In this document: positions 10,961 through 20,879 of the stretch, piece after piece
Layout of the letters: each line of letters opens with the position of its first letter
How positions within the stretch are numbered: the stretch's first letter is position 1
Source of the DNA: Welwitschia mirabilis
Lineage: Eukaryota; Gnetophyta; Gnetopsida; Welwitschiales
Direction of reading: 5' to 3'
Assembly: GCA_051453625.1 (NCBI GenBank)
Contig: JBOZIK010000001.1
Coordinates: 50,951,862-50,976,480, forward strand
DNA length: 24,619 nt
Made by a program: the position numbers and the translations under genes
The notes under the pieces: generated by a model
Databases searched by the model: none
What the model saw: only the letters and a program-made list of their open reading frames with translations
Told to the model about the DNA's origin: nothing

Positions 10961-13640
10961 TTCAATAAGGATAATTAGGTTTTGCTAAATAGAATTAATG
11001 TAACTCTTGCTTAATTACAAGTTACAAAAGAAAGAAATCAAAAAAGAGAGTGGTGATAACATTGATGTTGAAACTTTGTTCAAAGAAGTAGAAAGTAAGA
11101 AAACTTTAAATCTTCACCTAATTTGTCCTTCTACAATTATTCACTCCTATCACATGCTGCATTATATTAAAAAAAAATTAGACTATTAAATATATGACTC
11201 GAGTTATGATATCATATATGAATTCACCATATAAGTGTTAATGAATTTAAATTCATTGATTCTTCATAGCCTTATAATAACAATGAAAAGTAAAAATCCT
11301 AGATACTTAAGATCTATGAAATTACTAATACTTATACTAATTAACTAATGAATTTACTTGGTTAATAAAATAATCTTAATAGTTACATTATTACATAGGC
11401 ATTCCTAGTACAAAGTGATTTATGACTAGTAATTAAAATAAAAACAACTCTTATGTGTTAAATCAAAAAAGGCATGTAACACTGAAGATATAAGGAACCT
11501 AAAAGAACACCTTGAGCTATCCTTAAAAGAAAGTTTACTCCCTAAAAAGTACTTAAAATGCTATTGCAACTAATACTATAAGTATTTTATTCTTTGCTAA
11601 AATGAAAGATGTTATAATGAATGGATTAAAGCCCTTTTAGAAACAAGGATGAAGGTGACAAGTGATTACAAGCCTTTAGCTTATAGTGTTAGGTGAGTAG
11701 TTATAAAATTATAGCATTAGGTAGAAATTTATCATCTTTCATTAGGTGGATATTATCATGAAAAGGTCAATACTTAGATCTTGAATGCTACTACTTCTAC
11801 TAAATATTGTCATGGCCATGTGCCTCCATCACCATCTTATGCAACATTACCACATGTCACTACTATGTATCTCCATCATCACCACAATATATTATTAAAT
11901 ATGCAACTTATTCCAAAGTTGAAATTTGATTAAATCTATAACTCTACTTCACTAACTTTTGCATGACAAGTCACAAATATAAGAATTAAAGTATCTCATT
12001 CTCAAATACTAGCATCATAGGATGACCTGAACAATAGCATTAGCATTTTAAACTGGATTATCTTTAGTTTTAAGAATATTCTTCAAAGTGTGATATTTAT
12101 CTTAAAAATGTCATGGGCAAATAAGAATTTCATACGTATTATACAAAATCAATAAAAGACATGTTTTGTGATAAAATTGATTATATTAATATCTTCCATT
12201 AAGATAAATTAGTTAATTAAATGAATTAGAATGTTAGTTTTTACATGTTAACATAACTCCTAATTAACGTTTTGCTAAACCCTTAGTAAAAAGTTAATAA
12301 CAAAATGTTTAATCATGGAAAAATTATCTAAGACTAGCATGCTTAAGTATGAGAATGATAATACTTTGGAAAATTTATGATCAAATTTTTACAATTAGGG
12401 AATCAAAATTAAAAATTCAATGAAAGACAATGTAAAAACTAGATGTCATCCCCCAAATCAAAACTAAAGTTTATCCTTAAAGTTTTACAACAGAAAGTGT
12501 TTAAAGTATTTTGAGAACATAATCTTAGAAAATATTGATGGGTCCTTTCATTAAAAGCAATGCATCTAAGCTCTATAAATAAAAAAACTAGCTTGTGAAA
12601 AATGATTATTTTTATTTCTTCCTAAAACTTCTAAGTAAAAAGCTAATCCATAAAAATAGTTTATGTGATGTGAAGTTATTTCTCATGAACCAAGGATAAA
12701 GTGAAATGATGATGGAGATGTAAAATAAAAATTGTGTTAAAAGACTTGACCATAGAACTGATGAATAAGTAAGTGAACCTACCTAAGTTAATGGCCCTTA
12801 TTATGTTTTGTAATTTTCTAGTGGATCTCGATATCAACTAAGGATGGTATCAACTGAGTAACTCATACAAATTTAAGAAATCAAGGAAAATCTTAAGGAT
12901 TAAGATTAAAATATAATAGATCATAGAAGACCTTCAATTTCCACCTTTTGTTCCCCTTTATTTTCCCTTTCTACTAGCATATATATCCTTATTGTAAGAC
13001 TTTAAAATACATTGATCATCCAGTATTATGACCTTTTCTTCCAATAGAGTTAAGGATGTTATTTTGTAAAGAAATTAGTGTTACATTATTAGCAAATGTT
13101 TATAGTTCTAATTTATTGATTATGTCATAATTAAATCATTAGAGTTACATTTCTAGTAAGTGTTCATGGCCTTGTTGTAGTTAACTAAGCCAAGTTAAGT
13201 AATTAATGAGATGTACATTTGGATAAGAGATATTATGTTCTTTTTTTATCTTCTTGTATTCATTTTTTACACACATTTGAGGGGTTATAGGCTCATTAGG
13301 CTAATCGAGAAAAATCTTATCCCCATCAAAATCTTTAAACATAAGAAACATAATATAAGGCTAGATCCCACATTTTTCATACATGCTTAACTTAAATCAA
13401 GGACCTTAAGCAAATGTGCTCTTGACAATTAAACTCAAAACAATTATAATTTTTTCTTGAAAACTTATAAGTACACTTAATTATAACTATTACTTAGGTA
13501 ATAATAAGATAACTTATTATTTATTATGTTGTTAATGTCTATTAGCCTAGGTCTATAAGTCTCAAAAATTCATAAGTAATGGTACAATGGATTGTTTATT
13601 GTCTTAATAAGACAGTTTAAAAAAGGATTTAGTGTGTGGA
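10961..13640. other. AT-rich stretch with two short open frames, unassigned
   Basis: Downstream of the copy C gag no protease or polymerase block could be read on either strand. Two stretches look less random than their surroundings: the frame at 11,007 to 11,189, which contains GDNIDVETLFKEVE, and an uninterrupted frame near 11,461 to 11,575 containing NLKEHLELSLKE. I recognise neither. A CAT/CAC-rich patch near 11,800 to 11,890 is low complexity. No RNA gene was found. Confidence 0.4.
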
Positions 13641-13899
13641 AAGGCTTAAAATAATGGTGGAATAAATAATAATATTATGGCTATCCTTGATAAAATCATT
13701 CTTGGTAAAACTTAGTCTTTTATAGGATGAATTCTTATGGAAGACTTAAAAGGATTGTAACTACTAATTTTATATTTACAAAAGTGAGATTTAATTATTG
13801 ATAAAGGATGGTAAGTATTTAGCTCATGAGGATAGCATTTAGAGTCATGAATTTCATTAATCTAATTAACATCTTTAGGATTTCCTTATAATTTTATTG

Positions 13900-14640
13900 T
13901 ATTAAAAATATTCAAGTTCAAATTCATGTTACTAAATAATATTTTCATTTGACCATTCCTAAAATTAGTAAGGGAAATGGTTATTGCAAGAAAATTTCTT
14001 TCTAAAATGATTGGTACTAAGTTTCATTTTTTTGTATCCATTTATAAAGAAATGAAATCCACTAGGAAATAGTAGTTATCTACTTGAACTATTACATCCT
14101 TAACTATTTCTGATAGTGACTTCATAGAGTTATTAGTTAATTGCAAGTAGATTTTAGTTTTTTTAAGATTGTTTAAGTAGGTCCCTTGTAAACATAATGG
14201 GAAATAATATTAATGCTTGCTTTAAGGTCTAATAAGGCTTGCTTAATGTTTTTATCACTAATTGTAATGGCTATTGTTGGATAATCAAGATCTTAATACT
14301 TAGGTAAAAATTCATTCCATATGATTATGCTAGTCTATTAGACTAAAAAGTTTTTATTATTAACATTCATGTGTTTCTTCCTTGTGCACATATCCTTAAG
14401 AAACCTTTTATATGAGACAACCTTTTTTATTGCTTCTAAAAGAGGCATGTTAATTTTGACTTCCTTAGTAATTTCTAATACCTCTAAGTATTTCTTTTCT
14501 ATGTTCTTATTTTTAAGTCTTTATTCAAAAGGTTAAGTCTTTTTGTAGATGTGTAAATGTTTTTCTAAATCTTCTACCTTTTCTTTATTCAAAGCTTGAG
14601 GGAAGGGTAAAGGTTTCTTGTAAGAATTTTTTTCTTTTAC
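13900..14640 (-). pseudogene. Gag end and protease of a - strand Ty3/gypsy element (copy D)
   Basis: Read leftwards from about 14,640. KPLPFPQALNKEK and then INMPLLEAIKK with YKRFLKDMCTRKK (14.46 to 14.37 kb) are the blocks that precede protease in Athila/Tat elements. The protease follows: PTIAITISDKNIKQALLDLK (near 14.23 kb) has the catalytic Asp at about 14,227 to 14,229, but the usual Gly of the D-L/T-G-A-S motif is Lys (D-L-K-A-S). DVIVQVDNYYFLVDF and ILERNFLAI, then FRNGQMKILFSNM and LNIFN (13.9 kb), match the protease C-terminal half. A frameshift and several stops interrupt it. The upstream gag is missing because the LTR of copy B begins at about 14,660. The reverse transcriptase that should follow leftwards was not found. 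Confidence 0.8.
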
Positions 14641-14662
14641 CCTATCATTTTGAACAAGGAAA

Positions 14663-15935
14663 TGGAGGGACACTTAGATATCTAATGAGTATCTATATGG
14701 TAAATCACAACTTATAGTTTAATGACTATTATGCTACTAAATTATATATATTTGATAGGGTATTTTAAGTAGTTTTAGAGGACATTAGATAAGTTTATGC
14801 TAAGTTTTAATGATAATGGAGATCTGAGGCAAATATCATGAAACATGCAATCTTCATTACATTTGATATTATTTGAAGCCAATTATAATACTTTTTATCT
14901 GAAGTAGCAATCTTAAACCAAAGAGGCTAGGTAACATAAGAAATATTTTACAAAATTCCACCTTCTACCTCATCATTCAAATGACTTTATAGATGACAAA
15001 ATTACTTAAGTTGAGGAGGATGCTTACTGGAGTAATCTGTTAGTTGATGTGGAATTTGTATGATGTGGCATCATCTCCTATGATGTCTAAATGACTAACA
15101 AGATGAGATAATACTAATTCTCTTTCAAACTTCACCAAACTTTGACCATGTGTCTTGCACCTTCTTGCATAGTTATTAGGATTGTTATCATGTTTGTTAG
15201 TGTTTACTGATTTTAGAGTCTATTTTGTAATAAATGCATCCCCCAACCTCAACTTCATTTTCATCTTCTTTGGCACTGTAAATTCTTATGATAGGAGATC
15301 AAAGGTAGGAATTCCATCCATTATTATTGCAGAGAAATGTCTTTCTTGGTGTTGGGCTATGTATCCTTTATTAAGGTGTTGCTGCTTTGTAACATGAATG
15401 TTTGGTTTGATTTAATTAAAACTCTATTTTTTTTCATATCATTCATTAGGACCATCTCCCTTAGAGTTTATGTTGCTTGTAATTCTGTGATAGCTTCATT
15501 TGTGATATAAATCATAAATACAACCTTTATTAAGATTGACATGCTTAGTTTATGTGCATTACATTTCATTTTCTAGATTAAATTTGCATTGTTTTTATAT
15601 TTTATTTAACATAGCTAATAGCATAAGTTGGTCTTAGTCTAATAACGATCTTCCTTAATTGATCTAGGTTACATAGGATCAATCTCCATGACAGGTTAAT
15701 TTGATAATCGGATAGAAGTTGCATTTATAATAAGACTTGCATCTCAATTTCATAGTGTGTTTATTTGCATTATTATTGATTCTAATTATAGATTACATAA
15801 GTCTTTAATTTTTAAAAATAATTGTCTTTTTTCTTGTTTATGCCTCCAATGAAATCATGACATTTAAATCACTCCCATCTATATTAGTGTATTTTGTTTG
15901 AGAATGTAACATTTGCATAAATACACACTACAACA
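14663..15935 (+). repeat. 5' LTR of copy B
   Basis: It ends with CA at 15,935, three bases before the primer binding site, and aligns with the 3' LTR of copy A over much of its length (for example tgatagggtattttaag against tgatggggttttataag, and catgaatgtttggtttga against ccagatgtttggttcc). The start is not certain. TG at 14,663 (tggagggac) resembles tgggggaac at 1173, but clear homology to copy A begins only near 14,720. The 71-codon frame at 15,182 to 15,397 lies wholly in the LTR and is not a gene. Confidence 0.7.
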
Positions 15936-15938
15936 TCT

Positions 15939-15956
15939 TAGCACCATTACTAGGGA
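15939..15956 (+). other. Primer binding site, tRNA-Asp type, decayed
   Basis: The 18 bases tagcaccattactaggga align without gaps to tggcgccgttgccgggga, the complement of the 3' end of plant tRNA-Asp(GUC). There are six differences: five G-to-A and one C-to-T, and no transversions. The following bases, aggcaattggagttt, continue as in related elements. The site is directly downstream of the LTR end, which fixes the + orientation. Confidence 0.85.
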
Positions 15957-16540
15957 AGGCAATTGGAGTTTGAGGATTATCATTGCTCATATTAGTGCTT
16001 TGGATTTCAATTCAGGCATTTGTCTATATTAGCATTATATTCTTATAGTAAAAAGTTGACCATCATCCTCTAAGTCATCTAGATGATAGAGGGAATGATA
16101 AGAGAAAAACCCTAGTTTTTAATAAAATAAAAAACCCTAAGTTTCATAGACCATCATTGATGTAGATCATTTAGATGACAAGGGGGACAACAGAGCACTA
16201 TTTTTGGAATACAAAACAATACAAAAATAGAATTGAGCATGTTGGGACATGTTTAACTCTACTAAAAAGCAAAAATATTAGAGAGAGTAGTTGTTAATTA
16301 AAGAAAACATTTGAAAAAGTTTGATTGACTATGATCTTAGCCTCGGCATGCATACCTCAAGTATGCAAAATATTCCAAGAATTGAGAAAGAATTTTTTTT
16401 TTGATTTATTATTTCTGAATCTTATTTTTTCAAAGAAAATTTTTTGAAATATAGTTTAAAAGAAAATATTTTTATTATAATGTTGAATTTCTTATAAAAA
16501 TAGAAATAGGTAGCTTCACCTAATTTTCCTATTTTTCTTG
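15957..16540 (+). other. Untranslated leader of copy B
   Basis: Non-coding leader between primer site and gag. It holds a direct repeat of about 37 bases (16,058 to 16,094 and 16,149 to 16,187), the first copy containing the 12-base palindrome tcatctagatga. It also holds two telobox-like words, aaaccctag at 16,107 and aaaccctaa at 16,132. The frame on the - strand at 16,422 to 16,655 is a shadow of the gag start. Confidence 0.55.
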
Positions 16541-18120
16541 AAACCTCTACTACCCCCATAAATTCAAATGCTAATGTCACTCTTAAAGAACTAATTGCAA
16601 ATAAGAAATTTGAAATCCAAAATCCTTTTGACCTATCTCCTAGTGATGATGTCAAGTTAATAACTTTAAATGCTTATCCTATTTTTAATGGAGAAAATGA
16701 TGAATATCTTCTCCAACATATAGCTAACATTAAACAGTTAGTACTTACTTCTAAAAATAGTAAAAAGTGAATTAGTGATCATGCTTACATGGTTATCTTT
16801 CTAATAACTTTAAAAGAAAAAGCAAAAATATGGCTAATAAATCTTCCACATAAAAGCTTAAAAACATAAAATCAAGTCAAGAAGAATGTAATGAAGATTA
16901 TGCCTCCACTTATGAATAATTTTTCATTGCAATACATTCTAATCCCATAAATGCATTCACTCAAGAAGGATTAGTAAATTATTTCTATAATGCACTTAAT
17001 AGCTAAATCAAACAACCTGAATATTTTTCATATAAAGGAAATTTGATGAATCTTACATTATAAAATGCATGAAGACTATTGGAAAAACTCATAAAAGTAA
17101 GTCAAATGTGGCCTAAATCAACACCTGAAGAAAATTGTATTATAGGTCAAATCATAACCAAATCATAAAATATATTAAAGTAGTGAAACAAGAAAAGAAG
17201 GAAGTCAAAATAGAAAAAGAACCAAAAAATGTCAAGGATTTTACAATAACATTAGAAAAATACACTTGAATTATTTTAGATACAAAAGTGGCAACTAAAA
17301 AGAGTGTGGTTCCAACTTGTGATTCATATAAAGATAGTTATCATGTGACTAAAAAATGTTCTTTATTACCTACTTACAAAGAAAATATTTATGAATAGAT
17401 GTGTGAATTCAACCAAAAGTTTTCAAACTTTAGAACCCAAAATCAAAATCAAGATCAAAACTAATTTCAACCTAGAATGAATAGACAACCTAATTTTCAA
17501 TCATTTCAGAATAGATTTAAGAACTTTCAAGTAAATCATCCAAATTTTCAACCATTTAGGAACATATTTGAGAATGTTAACTTCTAAACAAATAATGCAA
17601 ACTTCCAACCAAGTTACTCAAATTATCAAGCAATCACATCGAATTCACAAAACCAAAATGATCCCCTTAGAAATTCCATTGATGAGTTAAGAAACTCTTA
17701 AGAGAAGACAAATTCAAACATTAAAAATCTAGTTAATGTTCCTTAACAAACTATACTTGCAAATAAAAGATCATAAGGATTGATTATAATACAACCTTTA
17801 CCAAACTTTAATGAAGTAATAAAAGATTGTAAGGTTATGGCTAGAAGTGGAAATGAAATAACACCTCCTACCCATGAGGCTCCAACTTCGTAAAATGAAA
17901 AGAATGATGAAGAAGCAAAGGATATTGAAATTTTAGAAAATCATACTTTCCCTTCTCCTTTAAGTGATGAGATTAATAAGAAGAATTCTTTTCAAGATAA
18001 AATTAATAAACCTACTACCCCTTGACTTGATAGATTAAATATTAGTCCTACTTTTCATAAGCATCTTAAAGCCTTAATACAAAATGTGAGCATACATTTA
18101 TCATTTTAGAAAATTTTACA
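16541..18120 (+). pseudogene. gag: Gag of copy B, broken
   Basis: Structural polyprotein of the retrotransposon. The frame opens near 16,541. LNAYPIFNGENDEYLLQH and LKEKAKIWLINLPHKS match the Retrotrans_gag core. Stops at 16,768 and 16,867 stand at positions where relatives have Trp. A frameshift near 16,890 leads into EDYASTYE, NAFTQEGLVNYFYNAL and LLEKLIK. A later shift leads to a CCHC-type zinc knuckle at 17,318 to 17,359 with exact C-x2-C-x4-H-x4-C spacing, but its second Cys is Tyr (tat at 17,327). Downstream is an Asn/Gln-rich tail with repeated Asn-Phe-Gln. About ten in-frame stops lie between 17.24 and 18.12 kb. The reading fades just before the gap at 18,175. Confidence 0.85.
17460..17640 (+). 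repeat. Asn-Phe-Gln-rich repeat tract in gag
   Basis: Between the zinc knuckle and the protease the translated frame repeats Asn-Phe-Gln at least four times intact (near 17,491, 17,521, 17,542 and 17,602) and once broken by a stop (17,463), with further Phe-Gln and Asn-Tyr-Gln units. At DNA level this shows as recurring aa(t/c)tt(t/c)caa. A low-complexity linker is common at this point in plant gypsy gag proteins; this particular unit I cannot match to a named family. Confidence 0.6.
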
Positions 18121-18174
18121 AGGAAATCCTAAACATTCTAAGTTGTGAAAAGATTGAATAAAATTCAAGCAACG

Positions 18175-18271
18175 NNNNNNNNNNNNNNNNNNNNNNNNNN
18201 NNNNNNNNNNNNNNNNNNNNNNNNNNNNNNNNNNNNNNNNNNNNNNNNNNNNNNNNNNNNNNNNNNNNNNN
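18175..18271. other. Assembly gap of 97 N
   Basis: A run of 97 N between the end of recognisable gag and a stretch of different composition. The flanks do not repeat each other, unlike at gaps 1 and 2. The 120-codon - strand frame that spans it is mostly N and is not called. Confidence 0.95.
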
Positions 18272-18540
18272 TTTTTGGGTTACAAAGGTACAAATCAAAT
18301 AGCTGATTTGGTTTCTAATTCTTTTGCTTAAACATAATAATAAAAAAAGGTTGTTTTTGGAATACAGAAAGTCAACTAGAGTTGCAAAAAATACAACTAG
18401 CAGAAGTAAGGAAAAAGATACTAGAAGAAGACAGTAAGAAAAGGAAAAAGGGGAAAATAAAAGTTGTAACTGGTACACTAGAGGTGTGTCCTTCCTGGTC
18501 CTCTTGCACTCTAATTAGAAGAAAATAAAAATGAACCATA
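18272..18540 (+). other. Compositionally distinct segment beside the gap
   Basis: This part is visibly richer in G and C than the DNA around it and has a long purine-rich run (about 18,398 to 18,463). On the + strand a stop-free frame of roughly 65 codons (about 18,309 to 18,519) reads NTESQLELQKIQLAEVRKK and then a Lys-rich patch, like a short charged coiled coil; it ends SWSSCTLIRRK. No part of it fits the gag-protease linker of related elements. It could be a separate insertion or misplaced sequence at the gap edge. I do not recognise the product. Confidence 0.4.
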
Positions 18541-18639
18541 CCTAGTAAAGTCTTCCTAGACTAATCTATAACCAATCTAGTTTTACAAAAATATGCAAAG
18601 TTTAAGTATCTAGGGGTAGTAACAGTAAGTATCACATTA

Positions 18640-19068
18640 GAAGAAAATAAAAGAATGAAAAAATCCTTAATCGATATAAGAGAAAGTGTTAATATTATGC
18701 CTTCACCCATTTGTCAATTGCTTGATTTAAAAAGTAGAATTAAGCCTACCTGAATTATTTTAGAATTGGTATATACATTAGTAAAGAAACCTTTAGGAGT
18801 AATAAAATATTTGGTGACTCAAATTGAGAAAGCATTCTATTTAATAGATGTAGTTGTGATTGAATTTTTACATAATTAAGATTATCCACTACTTTTAGAA
18901 AGAGCATTTTATGCAATAGCCCATTGTATTATTGATGTAAGAACTAGAATGATGGAATGTTACTTAGGAAATAAAAAGTCTACCATTGGAGTCTTAGATG
19001 CTACTAAAAACAACCTAGGTGATGAGTTGAATATTGAAGGAGAAATTAAGACAAAACTATTTTTATAG
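18640..19068 (+). pseudogene. Aspartic protease region of copy B
   Basis: Retropepsin-type protease that would cut the Gag-Pol polyprotein. In one frame: KSLIDIRESVNIMPSPICQ aligns with the family block LIDLGASVNVMPYSIYKQ. The catalytic Asp is kept (gat at 18,673 to 18,675), but the Gly and Ala that follow it are Arg and Glu. KPLGVIKYLVTQIEKAFY, then LIDVVVIEF, then PLLLERAFYAIAHCIIDVR match the rest of the domain, including the usual LGRPFLATA block in altered form. Two stops (in the contexts PT-stop-II and HN-stop-DY) break the frame, which ends at a TAG near 19,066. Confidence 0.85.
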
Positions 19069-19590
19069 CATCGTCTACTTGAAGAGAGATGGTTAATGCT
19101 TTATGATCCTATAATCCACTTGAAGTAGAAAAATTAAAAGCTTTTGATGATAATCAATCAAACTATGAGCATTTAGTAACTAACTATTTTTATTAGAAGA
19201 GTAAAAAAATTGAAACTTCAATCTATAAATAAGTCTGACATCTAAAAATAACTTAGATTTCATATTTTAAGGAAGGTTGTTCAGTTTATTCATATGGACG
19301 ATAGTCTGAGATGACTATCAACTTTAATAAAAAATTAATTAAAAAATCTGAATTTAAATCTGAAACTTTTACCCAATGGAGTAAAATATTTTTTTGTGTT
19401 ATGATTAGAATAAACCATTAATAATAAATAAGAATCTTTTCCTTTAATAATAACCAATTCTAATCTCATTTCTAAATTCTAAGGTTAATATGTTCACTTG
19501 GTCCCATAAAGATTTAACAACCATTCCTTATTCCATTATTCAACATAAAATCTACCTTGAGAATAATGCAAAACCTATTAAGAAAAGCTA
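19069..19590 (+). other. Protease to reverse transcriptase linker
   Basis: Poorly conserved linker, full of stops in all frames. Related elements also have a variable stretch here. KIYLENNAKPIKK near 19.55 kb may be the start of the reverse transcriptase region. Confidence 0.5.
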
Positions 19591-19599
19591 ATGTGGACT

Positions 19600-20240
19600 A
19601 AATCTAGCCCTTAAATAAGTCATAAATGATGAAATCATTAAATTAATGAATGTTGAAATTATTTGTACCATATTTAATAGTGAGTGGATTAGCCCTTTGA
19701 CAGTAGTATCTAAGAAAGATGGGAAGTATAGAAGGTGCATTGATTTTAGAAAACTAAATAAAGTAACCAAAAAAGAACATTATCCTTTACCTTTCCTTAA
19801 CTAGATACTTGGTAGAATCTAAGGATATACCTTTTATTACTTTCTTAATGAGTATAGTGGTTACAATCAAATTTGAATTGCTAGTGAGGATCAAGCTAAA
19901 ACTACTTTTTCTTTATCTTTAGAACTTTTTCCTTTAGGCGCATGCCTTTTAAACTTTATAATGTTGTTGGTACTTTTCAACATATAATGATGAATATCTT
20001 ATCTAATGTATTAGAGGATCTAATTGAAGTTTTTATGGATGACTTCTCAATCTATGATGAAAACTTTAAACAAATCCTAGAAATGTCAGAGAAAGTCCTT
20101 AATAGATGTATTGAAAGTGGCCTACATTTAAGTTGGAAGAAGAGTTTGTTTCTAGTTTATAATGGAATTGTATTAGATCATTACATTTCTAGTAAAGAAA
20201 TTAGAATGGATCCTAATAAATTAAGTATCAATTGAAAACC
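19600..20240 (+). pseudogene. Reverse transcriptase of copy B, frameshifted
   Basis: RNA-dependent DNA polymerase of the retrotransposon. The first frame reads [20 protein letters not shown], then [19 protein letters not shown], matching the fingers region of Ty3/gypsy enzymes. After stops at 19,801 and nearby, a frameshift around 19,930 leads into an uninterrupted 97-codon frame (19,942 to 20,235): MPFKLYNVVGTFQHIM, then the catalytic box FMDDFSIY (Phe-Met-Asp-Asp at 20,032 to 20,043, both Asp intact), then GIVLDHYISSKEI. The wording around the catalytic box (IEVFMDDFS) is typical of Athila/Tat elements. The short - strand frame at 19,588 to 19,770 is a shadow of this domain. Confidence 0.92.
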
Positions 20241-20379
20241 TAACTCCTCCAACAAATATAAAACAAGTTTGATCTTTTTTGGTCAATGTAATCTTTATCA
20301 TCATTTTATTTAATATTATGCTAAAATTTGTAAACCCCTTTAGTTGGTACTTGAAAAGAAGCTAAATTTAATTAGAACG

Positions 20380-20830
20380 AACCTTATCATCTTGCTTTTG
20401 AAAAACTTAAAGATAGAATCTCTTCCACATCTATTGTAATGGAATCTAATTGGAATAAATATTTTGAATTAATGTGTTATTCTAGTAATTTTTCGTGGAT
20501 GAGGTTCTTGGATAAAAATATGAAAATCATTTTAATTTATATCTTATCAATACAAAACTTTATCTAACACTTAAATAAATTATACTACTACTAAGAAAGA
20601 AATGTTAGAATAATCTTTTACCTTATTACGCTTAGATACTATCTTTTAGGCTTTTATACAAATGTTTATATTGACTAGACATATATTAGATACCTCATGA
20701 TTAGGAAAGATTCTAGTACTAGACTCATTAAGTGGATCTTCCTTATGCAGAATTTAATCTTACCATAATTGATAAAGCAGAAAAGCATAATACTATAGCA
20801 GATCATTTGTCATGTCTTACTTATTCTCTT
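20380..20830 (+). pseudogene. RNase H of copy B, broken
   Basis: Removes the RNA template strand during reverse transcription. AFEKLKDRISSTSIVMESNW then FELMCYSSNFS (near 20.46 kb) aligns with the family block ending ELMCDASDFA; the first catalytic Asp is Tyr. TTKKEMLE (about 20.6 kb) matches TEKELLAV. LIKWIFLMQ and, in another frame, TIIDKAEKHNTIADHLSCL (about 20.77 to 20.82 kb) match the C-terminal block, where ADHLSRL has become ADHLSCL. At least two frameshifts and several stops are present. Confidence 0.8.
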
Positions 20831-20879
20831 GATGATCTTATGATTGATGATTCTTTTTTGGATGAATAAATTTTTATCA

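Noticed and set aside
15182-15397. 71-codon + frame
   Set aside because: Lies inside the 5' LTR, which is non-coding.
16107-16140. Interstitial telomere array
   Set aside because: Only two isolated telobox words, no tandem array.
16422-16655. 77-codon - frame
   Set aside because: Antisense shadow of the start of the copy B gag, whose + frame matches Retrotrans_gag.
18116-18478. 120-codon - frame with serine/leucine-rich sequence, considered as organelle-derived
   Set aside because: Runs through 97 N and matches no organelle gene I could recall; the + strand reads better.
19588-19770. 60-codon - frame
   Set aside because: Antisense of the reverse transcriptase fingers region.
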